A DNA stretch of 64,000 nt. Source: CAVVJA01 sp963801715. Lineage in GTDB: Bacteria; Actinomycetota; Actinomycetes; Mycobacteriales; Jatrophihabitantaceae. Shown here piece after piece: positions 45,328 through 53,695 of this stretch. The number at the start of each line of letters is the position of its first letter. Position 1 is the stretch's first letter. The translations under genes and the position numbers were made by a program. The notes beneath the pieces are model-generated. The model searched no databases. It had not been told where the DNA came from and saw only the letters and a program-made list of their open reading frames with translations. The DNA lies in NCBI GenBank assembly GCA_963801715.1, contig CAWDGB010000002.1, forward strand, positions 124,001-188,000, given 5' to 3'.

Positions 45328-46256
45328 AGGCCCTCCAGCTGGTCGAGGCGCCGGAGGATCACGCCCTCCCGTAGCGCCCATGGACACAGGTCGAGCTGGG
45401 TGACGCCAAGCGCGTCCATCGCCGCCGCCGCGATGATGGCGCCGGCCAGGGTCTGATGTGCGCGGGCCGAGCTGACCCCGTCGAGATCGGACAGATCCGC
45501 CGACGACATCCGCGAGATGAGTCCCGTTACCTGCCGCAGCCTGGTGCGGCTCAGCGTGCGCCGCACCCGCGGACCCGCGGACGACGGCGCGGCACCGGCC
45601 AGCCGGGCGAGCGTACGAAATGTCTTGCTCGTGCCTACCACTTGATCCGGTGGGCCGGAGGCAAGCAGAGCCTTGGTCGGGCCGGCTAGCGCATCGTCGG
45701 CATACGCCCGCAGCGCAGCCACCTCAGATTTAGGCGGGGGATCAGCGCTGAACCACTCCCGGGTGAGCCGTCCGGCGCCGAGCGGGACGGAGAGTGCGAC
45801 CGCCGGCTGCTCGTCCGATCCGGCCGACAACTCCAGCGATCCACCGCCGATGTCGAGGCAAATCAGCGCGCCGGCGCTCCACCCGAACCAGCGCCGAACA
45901 GCCAGGAAGGTCAGCCGGGCCTCGTCGTCACCGGATAGCACCTGCAGATCTACGCCCGCCTCCGTGCGCACCCGGTCGAGCACCTCGGCCGAGTTATGTG
46001 CGTCTCGCACCGCGGATGTGGCGAAGGCAAGGAGGTCGTCGCAATTCAGTTCCTTGGCTTCCCGGACGGCCCCGATGGCCGCTCCGACCAAAGCGTCGGC
46101 GCCCGCGAGGTCAAGATCGCCACGCTTGCGGAGATGCTCCCACAGCCGAAGCACGCTCTTGCGGGTGTGCTGCGGGGTGGGCTGCGCCCCACGATGGGCG
46201 TCGACGACCAGCAGATGGACGGTGTTGGACCCGACGTCCAGAACCCCCAGCCGCAT
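45324..46256 (-). CDS. ppx: Exopolyphosphatase / Ppx-GppA family
   Basis: A 310-residue Ppx/GppA phosphatase (M. tuberculosis Rv0496, PPX1). N-terminal actin-like phosphate loop LDVGSNTVHLLVVD at 6-19, then FATSAVRDAHN and CLDIGGGSLELS. PPX1 hydrolyses short-chain polyphosphate; ppGpp hydrolysis is the alternative. It stands in the same block as the phosphate-sensing regX3-senX3 genes. Confidence 0.92.
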   Translation of the reverse strand: MRLGVLDVGSNTVHLLVVDAHRGAQPTPQHTRKSVLRLWEHLRKRGDLDLAGADALVGAAIGAVREAKELNCDDLLAFATSAVRDAHNSAEVLDRVRTEAGVDLQVLSGDDEARLTFLAVRRWFGWSAGALICLDIGGGSLELSAGSDEQPAVALSVPLGAGRLTREWFSADPPPKSEVAALRAYADDALAGPTKALLASGPPDQVVGTSKTFRTLARLAGAAPSSAGPRVRRTLSRTRLRQVTGLISRMSSADLSDLDGVSSARAHQTLAGAIIAAAAMDALGVTQLDLCPWALREGVILRRLDQLEGL

Positions 46257-46387
46257 AGCGGAAGCCTATAGATCGCTCGGATCGCGTCGCATACGCAGCG
46301 ACTGGCCGAGGCTCTCCGCGGACAGAAACTGTCGACCGGCGACGGGTCCAGCCGCCGACCGGCGACGTTGTCTCGTAGGCTCGATGC

Positions 46388-47197
46388 GTGCCTAAGCGCT
46401 TGCCCCTTGTGGCGCCCGAGGTTCCACTCGACTTCACGCGAGAATGGATCGAGTTCGTCGATCCCGACGATGCGGAACACGTCATTCGGGCCGACCTAAC
46501 CTGGCTGTGTTCGCGATGGACCTGCATCTTCGGTCGTGGCTGTCACGGGGTCGAAAAGGGCGGTGCCAGCGTCGGGTGTTGCAGCCATGGCGCCTTCTTC
46601 TCCGATCGGGCCGACGAGAAACGCGTTCGACAATTTGCCCACCAACTCACCGCGGCGGATTGGCAGCTGCGCGATGTGGGAATCACGAAGACCGGCAAGC
46701 TGGAGATCTTCGAGGACGACAGTGTCGGTGACGATCCGAACCGTCGACGCACCAGAATCGTCGATGGCGCATGCATCTTTGCCAACCGGGAGGGATTTGC
46801 CGGTGGCGTCGGCTGCGCGCTTCATGCCTTCGCGCTGCGCACCGGGCGGCACCCGACACAGACGAAGCCAGAAGTGTGCTGGCAGCTTCCGATACGGCGG
46901 TCCCAGGAGTGGGTGGAACGGCCCGACGGGTCGCGCATTCTCCAATCCACAGTCACCGAGTTCGACCGGCGCGGATGGGGCGAAGGCGGTCACGACCTGG
47001 CCTGGTACTGCACGAGCTCGCCGGACGCACACATCGGTGGCGAACCGCTCTATGTCTCCTATTCGGCCGAGCTGATCGCGCTCATCGGGGAGAAGTGCTA
47101 CGACGAGCTGGCTCGGCTGTGTACTGCCCGACTCGAGCAAGGCCTGCTCGCCGAGCATCCCGCGACGACGGCTGCGCGTCAGAAGTCGAACTTGTAA
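46388..47197 (+). CDS. Cys-rich conserved hypothetical (DUF3109/YkgJ-like)
   Basis: A 269-residue soluble protein with a cysteine cluster near residues 40-67: WLCSRWTC, GRGCHG, GCCSHGAFF. Later cysteines are in GGVGCALHAFAL and KPEVCWQLP. The pattern resembles the iron/zinc-chelating YkgJ or DUF3109 proteins, which suggests an FeS or Zn site. GTG start. Its 3' end overlaps regX3 by 19 bp, tail to tail. Confidence 0.75.
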   Translation: MPKRLPLVAPEVPLDFTREWIEFVDPDDAEHVIRADLTWLCSRWTCIFGRGCHGVEKGGASVGCCSHGAFFSDRADEKRVRQFAHQLTAADWQLRDVGITKTGKLEIFEDDSVGDDPNRRRTRIVDGACIFANREGFAGGVGCALHAFALRTGRHPTQTKPEVCWQLPIRRSQEWVERPDGSRILQSTVTEFDRRGWGEGGHDLAWYCTSSPDAHIGGEPLYVSYSAELIALIGEKCYDELARLCTARLEQGLLAEHPATTAARQKSNL

Positions 47198-47859
47198 CCC
47201 AGCCCACGAACGGTCACCAAGTACTTGGGGTTCGCCGGATCCGGTTCGATCTTGCCCCGAAGCCGCTTGACGTGGACGTCGAGCGTCTTCGTGTCCCCCA
47301 CGTAGTCGGCTCCCCAGACCCGGTCGATGAGCTGACCGCGCGTGAGTACCCGACCAGCGTTGCGTAGCAACACCTCGAGCAGGTCGAACTCCTTCAGCGG
47401 CAGCGACACCGCCCGTCCGTCAACGCTCACCGTGTGCCGTTCGACGTCCATCCGCACCGGCCCGGCTTCCACGATGCTGCCGACCAGGACGTCGGCGTCC
47501 ACTCCGCGGCGCAGGACCGCGCGGATGCGGGCCACCAATTCCCGCGAGGAGAACGGCTTGGTCACGTAGTCGTCCGCACCGAGTTCGAGCCCGACAACCT
47601 TGTCGACCTCGCTGTCGCGGGCGGTGACGATGATGATCGGGACGCGCGAGCGTTGACGCAGCGCACGGCACACCTCGGTTCCGGAAAGGCCGGGAAGCAT
47701 CAGGTCAAGCAGCACCAGGTCGGCGCCATTGCGATCGAACATGGCGAGCGCATCAACGCCGCTACCGGCCACCGCGACCTCGTAGCCCTCCCGCCGGAGC
47801 ATGTAGGAAAGGGCGTCGGAGAACGACTCTTCATCTTCGACGACGAGCACCCGGGTCAT
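47179..47859 (-). CDS. regX3: Response regulator RegX3/PhoP type
   Basis: OmpR-family regulator, 226 residues. Receiver with acidic pair ED at 9-10, phospho-Asp 52 in LLDLMLPG and Lys in YVTKPFS. C-terminal winged helix with LTRGQLIDRVWGADYVGDTKTLDVHVKRLR. It controls phosphate-starvation genes. Start ATG at 47857-47859 overlaps the senX3 stop by one base (TGATG). Confidence 0.95.
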   Translation of the reverse strand: MTRVLVVEDEESFSDALSYMLRREGYEVAVAGSGVDALAMFDRNGADLVLLDLMLPGLSGTEVCRALRQRSRVPIIIVTARDSEVDKVVGLELGADDYVTKPFSSRELVARIRAVLRRGVDADVLVGSIVEAGPVRMDVERHTVSVDGRAVSLPLKEFDLLEVLLRNAGRVLTRGQLIDRVWGADYVGDTKTLDVHVKRLRGKIEPDPANPKYLVTVRGLGYKFDF

Positions 47860-49088
47860 CAGGGGACGGTTCCTCTCACCATCGGCGCAGCCGCCGGTGC
47901 GGGTAGCGGAGGCGGCCATGACGACGATGCCGTGTCCGGATGAACGAGCGGTAGTCGAACGGTGAACGTCGAGCCCTCGCCTTCGGAGCTCCAGACGGAG
48001 ACGTCGCCGCCATGGTTGGTGGCCACGTGTTTGACGATAGCCAAGCCAAGGCCGGTGCCCCCGGTGGAACGTGAGCGCGCCGGGTCGACCCGGTAGAAAC
48101 GCTCGAAGACTCGGGCCTGATCGGCTTCCGCGATGCCGATGCCCTGATCGCTCACCGAGATCTCGACGGCGGCGTCATCGTCGCCATCGGCGACTCGGGC
48201 GTAAACGGCCACTCGGGTGCCCGGCGGGCTGTACGTGATGGCGTTATCGATCAGGTTGCGCACAGCGGTGACGAGCTGGTTCTCGTTGCCGCGCACCCAC
48301 AGGTCAGCCGGCGCTCGCCGAACGACGGTGATGGCATGCCGCTCCGCCACGAGACGGGCCCGGTCGCAAGCCTCGGCGATGACGCCCGCGACCTGGACGA
48401 GGTTCGACCCGGGCAGTGGGTCGGCGCCCTGCAACCGGGAGAGATCGATCAGCTCACCGACGAGCTGGCCCAGGCGGGTGCCCTCCCGCTGCATGCTCTT
48501 GGCGAATCGCGCGACGGCCTCCGGATCATGGGCAGCGTCCTGTACGGCTTCGGCCAGCAAGGTCAGCGCCCCCACCGGTGTCTTCAGCTCGTGGGACACG
48601 TTCGCGACGAAGTCTCGCCGTACGGCCTCGAGCCGATGCGCCTCGGTGACGTCCTCGATCAGCAGAGCCACCGAACCGACGCGAGCTGGCTGCACTGGGT
48701 CGCGTAACGGAATCGCGGCCGCGGCCACGGCGATCGGCTCCCGACCGAGTCGACCGGCCGGCAGCCTGATCTCGGCGTGGGTGGAACGGGCCTCGTGGAT
48801 CACGGTCCGGGTCAGCTCGACGAGATCGGGCACATCTAACCGGTCGCCGGAGAGGACACCCATGCGCCGCGCGGCGGGATTCACCAACCGGAGGCGCTCG
48901 TCCCGGTCCAAGACGACTACTCCGGTGCCGAGGGCGTCGATTACCGCTGCCGACAATGCCGGTACCGGTGACGCCGGTCGCTCCGGCGCCGCGGCCACCG
49001 GCGCCCGGCGGTGCGCCGCGAGAAGATAGCCAATGGTGAGTCCGCCACCAAGCGCGACGACCACCGCACAAATCACCAGGACCGGCAC
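47859..49088 (-). CDS. senX3: Sensor kinase SenX3/PhoR type
   Basis: A 409-residue histidine kinase. One N-terminal TM helix (about 3-24), PAS-like domain at about 45-150, HisKA with DFVANVSHELKTP (phospho-His 166), HATPase with NLIDNAITYSPPGT, SDQGIGI and GGTGLGLAIVKH. Only one membrane helix is visible; mycobacterial SenX3 has two. A Pro/Ala-rich tail closes the protein. Divergent from phoU over a PHO-box-like element. Confidence 0.94.
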   Translation of the reverse strand: MPVLVICAVVVALGGGLTIGYLLAAHRRAPVAAAPERPASPVPALSAAVIDALGTGVVVLDRDERLRLVNPAARRMGVLSGDRLDVPDLVELTRTVIHEARSTHAEIRLPAGRLGREPIAVAAAAIPLRDPVQPARVGSVALLIEDVTEAHRLEAVRRDFVANVSHELKTPVGALTLLAEAVQDAAHDPEAVARFAKSMQREGTRLGQLVGELIDLSRLQGADPLPGSNLVQVAGVIAEACDRARLVAERHAITVVRRAPADLWVRGNENQLVTAVRNLIDNAITYSPPGTRVAVYARVADGDDDAAVEISVSDQGIGIAEADQARVFERFYRVDPARSRSTGGTGLGLAIVKHVATNHGGDVSVWSSEGEGSTFTVRLPLVHPDTASSSWPPPLPAPAAAPMVRGTVP

Positions 49089-49182
49089 ACTCAGATGGTA
49101 AGCGTGAGGTACCCCCTAGTTGTGCTGTTGATGAGCGCGCACGGCCTCATTCACCGACGTGCGGAGCCGCCCGACGCGCGGA

Positions 49183-49211
49183 GTTCACCTGCTGTACGGC
49201 ACACGTTCATG
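49183..49211 (+). promoter_or_regulatory. PHO box (three 11-bp direct repeats)
   Basis: GTTCACC at 49183, GTACGGC at 49194 and GTTCATG at 49205 are spaced exactly 11 bp. This matches the known PhoP box of actinomycetes (GTTCACC direct repeats of 11 bp). It lies in the 193-bp gap between senX3 and phoU, where PhoP/RegX3 would control both genes. Confidence 0.7.
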
Positions 49212-49281
49212 CCGGCACAACCACGATTCGACCCGGGCAACTAGGCTCTCGAACGAGGAACCCGAGGGGAATCGACATCAG

Positions 49282-49959
49282 ATGCGCGATATCTACCACG
49301 ACGAGCTGGACGAGATCGGCAACAAGCTCGAGGCCATGACCCAACTGGTCCAGGACGCAATGGAGCGAGCCACTAACGCACTGCTCGACGGTGACCTCGC
49401 GGGCGCCGAGCGGGTCATCTCCGAAGACCCGCACATCGACGCGCTGCGCGAGGAACTCAACGACCGCACCTTCCAGATCATCGCTCTGCAGCAGCCGGTG
49501 GCCACGGATCTACGCGTGATCATCGCGACGACCCACCTGGTAACCGATCTGGAGCGGATGGGGGATCTCGCCCTGCATGTCGCCAAGGTCGCCCGGATGA
49601 GGTTCCCGGAAATCGCGGTGCCCGACGAGGTACGGGACGTCATCTCGCAAATGGGTTCGGTTGCCTACTCGCTCGTGGACAAAGTTGGCGCCGTCATCAA
49701 AGGCCGCGATGTCGCGCTCGCCCAGGCGATCGAGGCCGAGGACGACTCGATGGACGCCCTGCATCGGAAGCTGTTCACGCTGCTGCTCTCGCCCAATTGG
49801 ACCCACGGGATGGAGGCGGCGATCGACATGACGCTGCTCGGCCGCTACTACGAGCGGTACGCCGACCACGCCGTGGCCGTCGCGCGCCACGTCGTGTACA
49901 TCGTCACGGGCCACATGCCCGAGCCGCTCGGCAGCGGGCTCACCCAGTTCAGCGGCTGA
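49282..49959 (+). CDS. phoU: Phosphate-signalling protein PhoU
   Basis: A 225-residue PhoU with two helical repeats. Metal-binding-type motifs LVTDLERMGDLALHVAKVARM and GRYYERYADHAVAVARH (ExxxD patterns) are both present. It links Pst phosphate transport to the sensor kinase. ATG at 49282 begins at the conserved MRDIYHDEL; the region upstream holds the PHO box. No pst genes are in view. Confidence 0.95.
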   Translation: MRDIYHDELDEIGNKLEAMTQLVQDAMERATNALLDGDLAGAERVISEDPHIDALREELNDRTFQIIALQQPVATDLRVIIATTHLVTDLERMGDLALHVAKVARMRFPEIAVPDEVRDVISQMGSVAYSLVDKVGAVIKGRDVALAQAIEAEDDSMDALHRKLFTLLLSPNWTHGMEAAIDMTLLGRYYERYADHAVAVARHVVYIVTGHMPEPLGSGLTQFSG

Positions 49960-49978
49960 GTGGGACTTCGGCGCTGCG

Positions 49979-50731
49979 TCAGGCGTTTGACGCCTGACCT
50001 TGGCTGGCGACGGCAGCGATCGCCGCGATGGCAGCCTCCGGATCGAGGTACTCGGCCGGCCTCAGCGGACTCAATGTCCGTTCGTCGAGCTCGTATCGCA
50101 GCGGAATACCGGTCGGCACGTTGAGGGACACGACAGCCTCATCGGACAGACCGTCGAGGTGCTTGATCAGCGCACGCAGCGAGTTGCCGTGCGCCGCAAT
50201 GAGCACCAGGCCGTGCCGCAGATCCGGAACGATCACGTCATACCAGTACGGCAGCATCCGGACGACGACGTCCGCTAAGCACTCAGTTCTGGGCACGGCG
50301 TCGAGCAAGTCCGCGTAACGCGGGTCACCGACCTGGCTGAACCGGTCATCTTCGGGAAGGGGCGGCGGCGGCACGTCGTAGGACCGGCGCCAGAGCATGA
50401 ACTGTTCGTCACCGAACTCGGCGCGGATCACGGCCTTGCCCTTCCCCTGCAACGCCCCGTAGTGCCGCTCGTTGAGGCGCCAGGATCGGCGGACCGGAAT
50501 CCACATCCGATCAGCAACGCTCAAGGTGATCTCCGCGGTGCGAATGGCCCGTCGCAGCACGGACGTGTGGATGACGTCCGGAAGCAGGTCATGCTGAACG
50601 AGCAGGTCACCGCCCCGCTCGGCTTCGGCCACTCCCCTTGGACTGAGGTCGACGTCGACCCATCCGGTGAACAGGTTCTGCTGGTTCCAGTCGCTCTCGC
50701 CGTGGCGAAGTAATACGAGGGTGGCGGTCAT
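49979..50731 (-). CDS. gpmA: 2,3-bisphosphoglycerate-dependent phosphoglycerate mutase
   Basis: Glycolytic enzyme interconverting 3- and 2-phosphoglycerate, 250 residues. LLRHGESDWNQQNLFTGW at 7-24 has phospho-His 10; RLNERHYGALQG and AAHGNSLRALIKHL hold the other catalytic residues. The block mshA, YbjN, gpmA, senX3-regX3 is syntenic with M. tuberculosis Rv0486-Rv0491, with a TetR/exporter pair inserted here between YbjN and gpmA. Confidence 0.96.
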   Translation of the reverse strand: MTATLVLLRHGESDWNQQNLFTGWVDVDLSPRGVAEAERGGDLLVQHDLLPDVIHTSVLRRAIRTAEITLSVADRMWIPVRRSWRLNERHYGALQGKGKAVIRAEFGDEQFMLWRRSYDVPPPPLPEDDRFSQVGDPRYADLLDAVPRTECLADVVVRMLPYWYDVIVPDLRHGLVLIAAHGNSLRALIKHLDGLSDEAVVSLNVPTGIPLRYELDERTLSPLRPAEYLDPEAAIAAIAAVASQGQASNA

Positions 50732-50752
50732 TCAACTCATCCTGCCAAAGTG

Positions 50753-51379
50753 TTACGGCGCGATGCCGCGAAGGACGCTGTCGATCGTGAACTCCAGCTG
50801 GGCTCGGCTGACGTGCAGCCGGTGGGTCAGCACGGCGACCATCACCGGAGCGACCAGCAGGTCGCTGACCCATTGCAGGTCTACGTCGGCCCGGATCTCG
50901 CCGTCCTCGACGCCTTTCCGGAGTACGGCCGACATCACCGCTTGCCGTGGCGCAACGAGACGATCGCGAAATGCCTGATATAGCTGGGGGTTCCGGCTGC
51001 CCTCAGCGGAGAGCTGGCGCATGACCCGACCGTGCCGGCTGTTCACCCAGTTCCGGCGCATCCGCTCCATGAGGTACATCAGGTCCTCGCGCAATCCCTT
51101 GCCGGGGACCTCCGGAATCGGGCCTTTCAGCTTGCTGATCGCGTCGAACACGAGCTCGTCCTTGCTCGGCCAGCGCCGATACACAGTCGTCTTGGCCACG
51201 CCGGCTCGGGCAGCGACCGCTTCGATGCTCACCGCCCGGTAGCCGTGCTCCTCGAGCTCCTCGATCGTCGCATCGAGGATCTTCTCACCGACATCCTCCC
51301 GGCGCGGCCGGCCCGGCCGGCGCTGCGCGGCCGGGCGCGCTCCGCCGGGCCTGCGCTCCCCAGCCAGCGGTGTGGTCAT
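50753..51379 (-). CDS. TetR-family repressor
   Basis: A 208-residue regulator. Arg-rich N-terminal tail, then HTH at about 32-78 (ATIEELEEHGYRAVSIEAVAARAGVAKTTVYRRWPSKDELV). C-terminal ligand domain of the TetR_C_16/AcrR-like type. Its start overlaps the stop of the exporter gene, so it is co-transcribed with the exporter it probably represses through the palindromes upstream of that gene. Confidence 0.92.
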   Translation of the reverse strand: MTTPLAGERRPGGARPAAQRRPGRPRREDVGEKILDATIEELEEHGYRAVSIEAVAARAGVAKTTVYRRWPSKDELVFDAISKLKGPIPEVPGKGLREDLMYLMERMRRNWVNSRHGRVMRQLSAEGSRNPQLYQAFRDRLVAPRQAVMSAVLRKGVEDGEIRADVDLQWVSDLLVAPVMVAVLTHRLHVSRAQLEFTIDSVLRGIAP

Positions 51380-53091
51380 CAGCGAGCCAGCGCGGGCTCG
51401 TCGGCGGCGGGCGCGACGGCTCCACCACCCGCATACTCGGCGAATTCTCGCCGCCCAGGCAGGAAAGAGAAGGCAACGACCGAACCGACGAGCCCGAACA
51501 CCCCCGCGACACCGGAAGTAACGCGCATGGCGACGATGAAGGCGTCCTTGCTCTCCTCGACAAAGCCGCCGATGGCGGTCTGGGCGCGGGCCCGCAGCGC
51601 GGCCGTCTGCTGTGCGGTAACGGTCGCCGCTGCCGGGCCGCCGGCCCGCTGCTGCAGTGCGCTTCCGGCCTTCCCCGCGAACTCCAGCGCGCCGCCGATC
51701 GATTCACTCGAATCCTTGCGCACATTGGTTGCCACCCGGGCTGAGGCCGGCATCCGGGAGACCACCGCGGCCGGTCGATCCAGACTCGCGGCGAGCTGCG
51801 CCGGACGATCGGAGCCGAGCTGGTTCCGGAAGACCACGGCGAGCAACGAGCCGAGGATCGCTACGCCCAACGCCCCAGCGACCTGGCGGACAGTGTTGTT
51901 CACGGCGGCGCCGGCTCCGGCTTTCTCGCGCGGTACGGCGCTCATGATGGAGTTGGTGGCCGGCGTCATCGTGAGGCCCATGCCGGCACCCATCGCGTAC
52001 ATCTGGATCTCGATAATCCATTGCGGCTCGGTGCGGGTCGCGAACGCGTAGGACAGCATCGCCGTGCCGAAGATCGTCAGGCCGGCACCGGCGACCACTC
52101 GTGGCCCGAACCGCGCCGACAGCCGGGCGGACAGCGGCGCCGCGATCATGACTCCTGCGGCGACCGCAATCAGCGCGACGCCGGCAGCCAGGGCCGTATA
52201 TCCGCGCACGGCCTGGAGGAAGTAGGCCAAGTAGAACGTCGATCCCATGAGGGCGAAGAACGTCAAGCCGATGGAGATTGTCCCGGCGGAGAAGTACCGG
52301 TTGTGGAACAGGTTGACGTCAATGGTCGGGTGCGTGCTGCGCCTCTGCGTGTACACGAAGAGGGCGAGCAACGATAGCCCGAGCACGATCGCACCCAGCG
52401 AGTCCCAGGCCAACCAGTCGTTCGTGTTGCCGCCCTGGATGATGCCGAACACCAGCACCACGAGGGCAACGATCGACAGCAGGACACCCACCGGATCAAG
52501 TCGCTGCGGTCGCGGATTCTTCGAGTCGGGCACCAGGATCAGGATGGCGATCACGCCGACGACGACAATCGGAACGTTGACCAGGAAGACAGATCCCCAC
52601 CAGAAGTACTTGATCAGCGCGCCACCGGCGATCGGGCCCAGGGCGATGGCCATGCCGGACGCTCCGGCCCAGATACCGATTGCCTTGGCGCGTTCCTTCG
52701 GCTCGAACACGTTCTGGATGATCGACAGAGTCTGCGGCTGCACCGCGGCGGCGCCAACACCCATCAACGCTCGGAACAGGATCAACGTCCCGGGCGAGGA
52801 CGCGAACGAACACAACGCCGACGTCGCGCCGAACAGCACCATGCCAATCAGCAGCACCTTCTTGCGCCCAAAGCGATCGCCCAGCACCCCCCACGTGATG
52901 AGCAGGCCGGCGAACACCAACGCGTAGGCGTCGACCGCCCACTGCATTTGGCTCTGCGAGGCGTCGAGATCTTGCTGGATGGTCTTGAGCGCGACGTTCA
53001 AGATCGTGTTGTCGAGGATGACAACCAGCAGGCAGATCACCAGCACGCCCAGGATCGCCCAGCGACGGTTTTGAATGGTCTTCTCGTCCAC
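51379..53091 (-). CDS. MFS multidrug exporter, DHA2 family (14 TMS)
   Basis: A 570-residue EmrB/QacA-type proton-driven drug exporter. ILDNTILNVALKTIQQDL (motif D1), GDRFGRKKVLLIG (motif A), and motif C-like region. Between the last two helices there is a 90-residue loop rich in Ala/Arg (about 420-510), longer than usual and probably outside the cell. First gene of an operon with tetR. Confidence 0.93.
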   Translation of the reverse strand: MDEKTIQNRRWAILGVLVICLLVVILDNTILNVALKTIQQDLDASQSQMQWAVDAYALVFAGLLITWGVLGDRFGRKKVLLIGMVLFGATSALCSFASSPGTLILFRALMGVGAAAVQPQTLSIIQNVFEPKERAKAIGIWAGASGMAIALGPIAGGALIKYFWWGSVFLVNVPIVVVGVIAILILVPDSKNPRPQRLDPVGVLLSIVALVVLVFGIIQGGNTNDWLAWDSLGAIVLGLSLLALFVYTQRRSTHPTIDVNLFHNRYFSAGTISIGLTFFALMGSTFYLAYFLQAVRGYTALAAGVALIAVAAGVMIAAPLSARLSARFGPRVVAGAGLTIFGTAMLSYAFATRTEPQWIIEIQMYAMGAGMGLTMTPATNSIMSAVPREKAGAGAAVNNTVRQVAGALGVAILGSLLAVVFRNQLGSDRPAQLAASLDRPAAVVSRMPASARVATNVRKDSSESIGGALEFAGKAGSALQQRAGGPAAATVTAQQTAALRARAQTAIGGFVEESKDAFIVAMRVTSGVAGVFGLVGSVVAFSFLPGRREFAEYAGGGAVAPAADEPALAR

Positions 53092-53102
53092 CGTTCCCCA
53101 AT

Positions 53103-53148
53103 TACGCTACGCGAGCGTATCGCTTCCATTCGAAACGTATGCGCATAC
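53103..53148. promoter_or_regulatory. Two palindromic operators upstream of the exporter
   Basis: TACGCT-ACGCG-AGCGTA at 53103-53119, and the perfect 12-bp palindrome GTATGCGCATAC at 53137-53148. Both share CG-centred, TA-ended halves and lie 11 and 45 bp upstream of the exporter start, the expected place for TetR binding. Confidence 0.65.
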
Positions 53149-53198
53149 CGTGGCCAGCGCAACGGAATATGCCACCGATGGCACTAGCACGCGGGCCG

Positions 53199-53693
53199 TC
53201 AGCGGTCGTCGCGCCGCGCAAATTCAGCGAACGCCGCCAGATTCGCTAGCGACTCACCGCGTTTCACCCGCCATTGCCACTCTCGCTTGATCGACGACCC
53301 GAAGCCGAGCCGGAGCAGGGCGTTGAACGCGCTGTCGGCGTACTCGAGGACCGCACCGAGGATCCGGTCGAGCTCCACCGGCGTGATCGCCACAAGCGGC
53401 ACGTGACCCGTCAGATACACATCACCCTGGTCGTCGATCGACCAGCTCACGGCATAGGTGCGCGCGTTGTGCCGCAGCAGGTATGCGTATACCTGCTCCT
53501 GGTTCTCCTCGGGGTGCCGCATCACGAACGCTTCCACGGTGAGCGCGTGCTCGCCGACCCTGAGCCAGCAGGCCGTTTTGAGACGCCGTTCGCCAGGCAG
53601 GGCGGCTACGAAGACGTCGGGGCCGGGCCGCTCGAACTCGATGCCAGCGTCCCGCAGTGCCTGTTCGACGACCTCGACTCGCTGTTCGTCCAT
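53199..53693 (-). CDS. YbjN-domain protein (type III secretion chaperone-like fold)
   Basis: A 164-residue YbjN-family protein (Rv0487-like). It has EQALRDAGIEF, VFVAALPGERRLKTACWLRVGEHALTVEAFVMRHPEEN and VSWSIDDQGDVYLTGHVPL. No catalytic motif is known; the fold resembles secretion chaperones. ATG at 53693 starts the conserved part. It lies 2 bp behind mshA, as in M. tuberculosis. Confidence 0.87.
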   Translation of the reverse strand: MDEQRVEVVEQALRDAGIEFERPGPDVFVAALPGERRLKTACWLRVGEHALTVEAFVMRHPEENQEQVYAYLLRHNARTYAVSWSIDDQGDVYLTGHVPLVAITPVELDRILGAVLEYADSAFNALLRLGFGSSIKREWQWRVKRGESLANLAAFAEFARRDDR

Positions 53694-53695
53694 GG

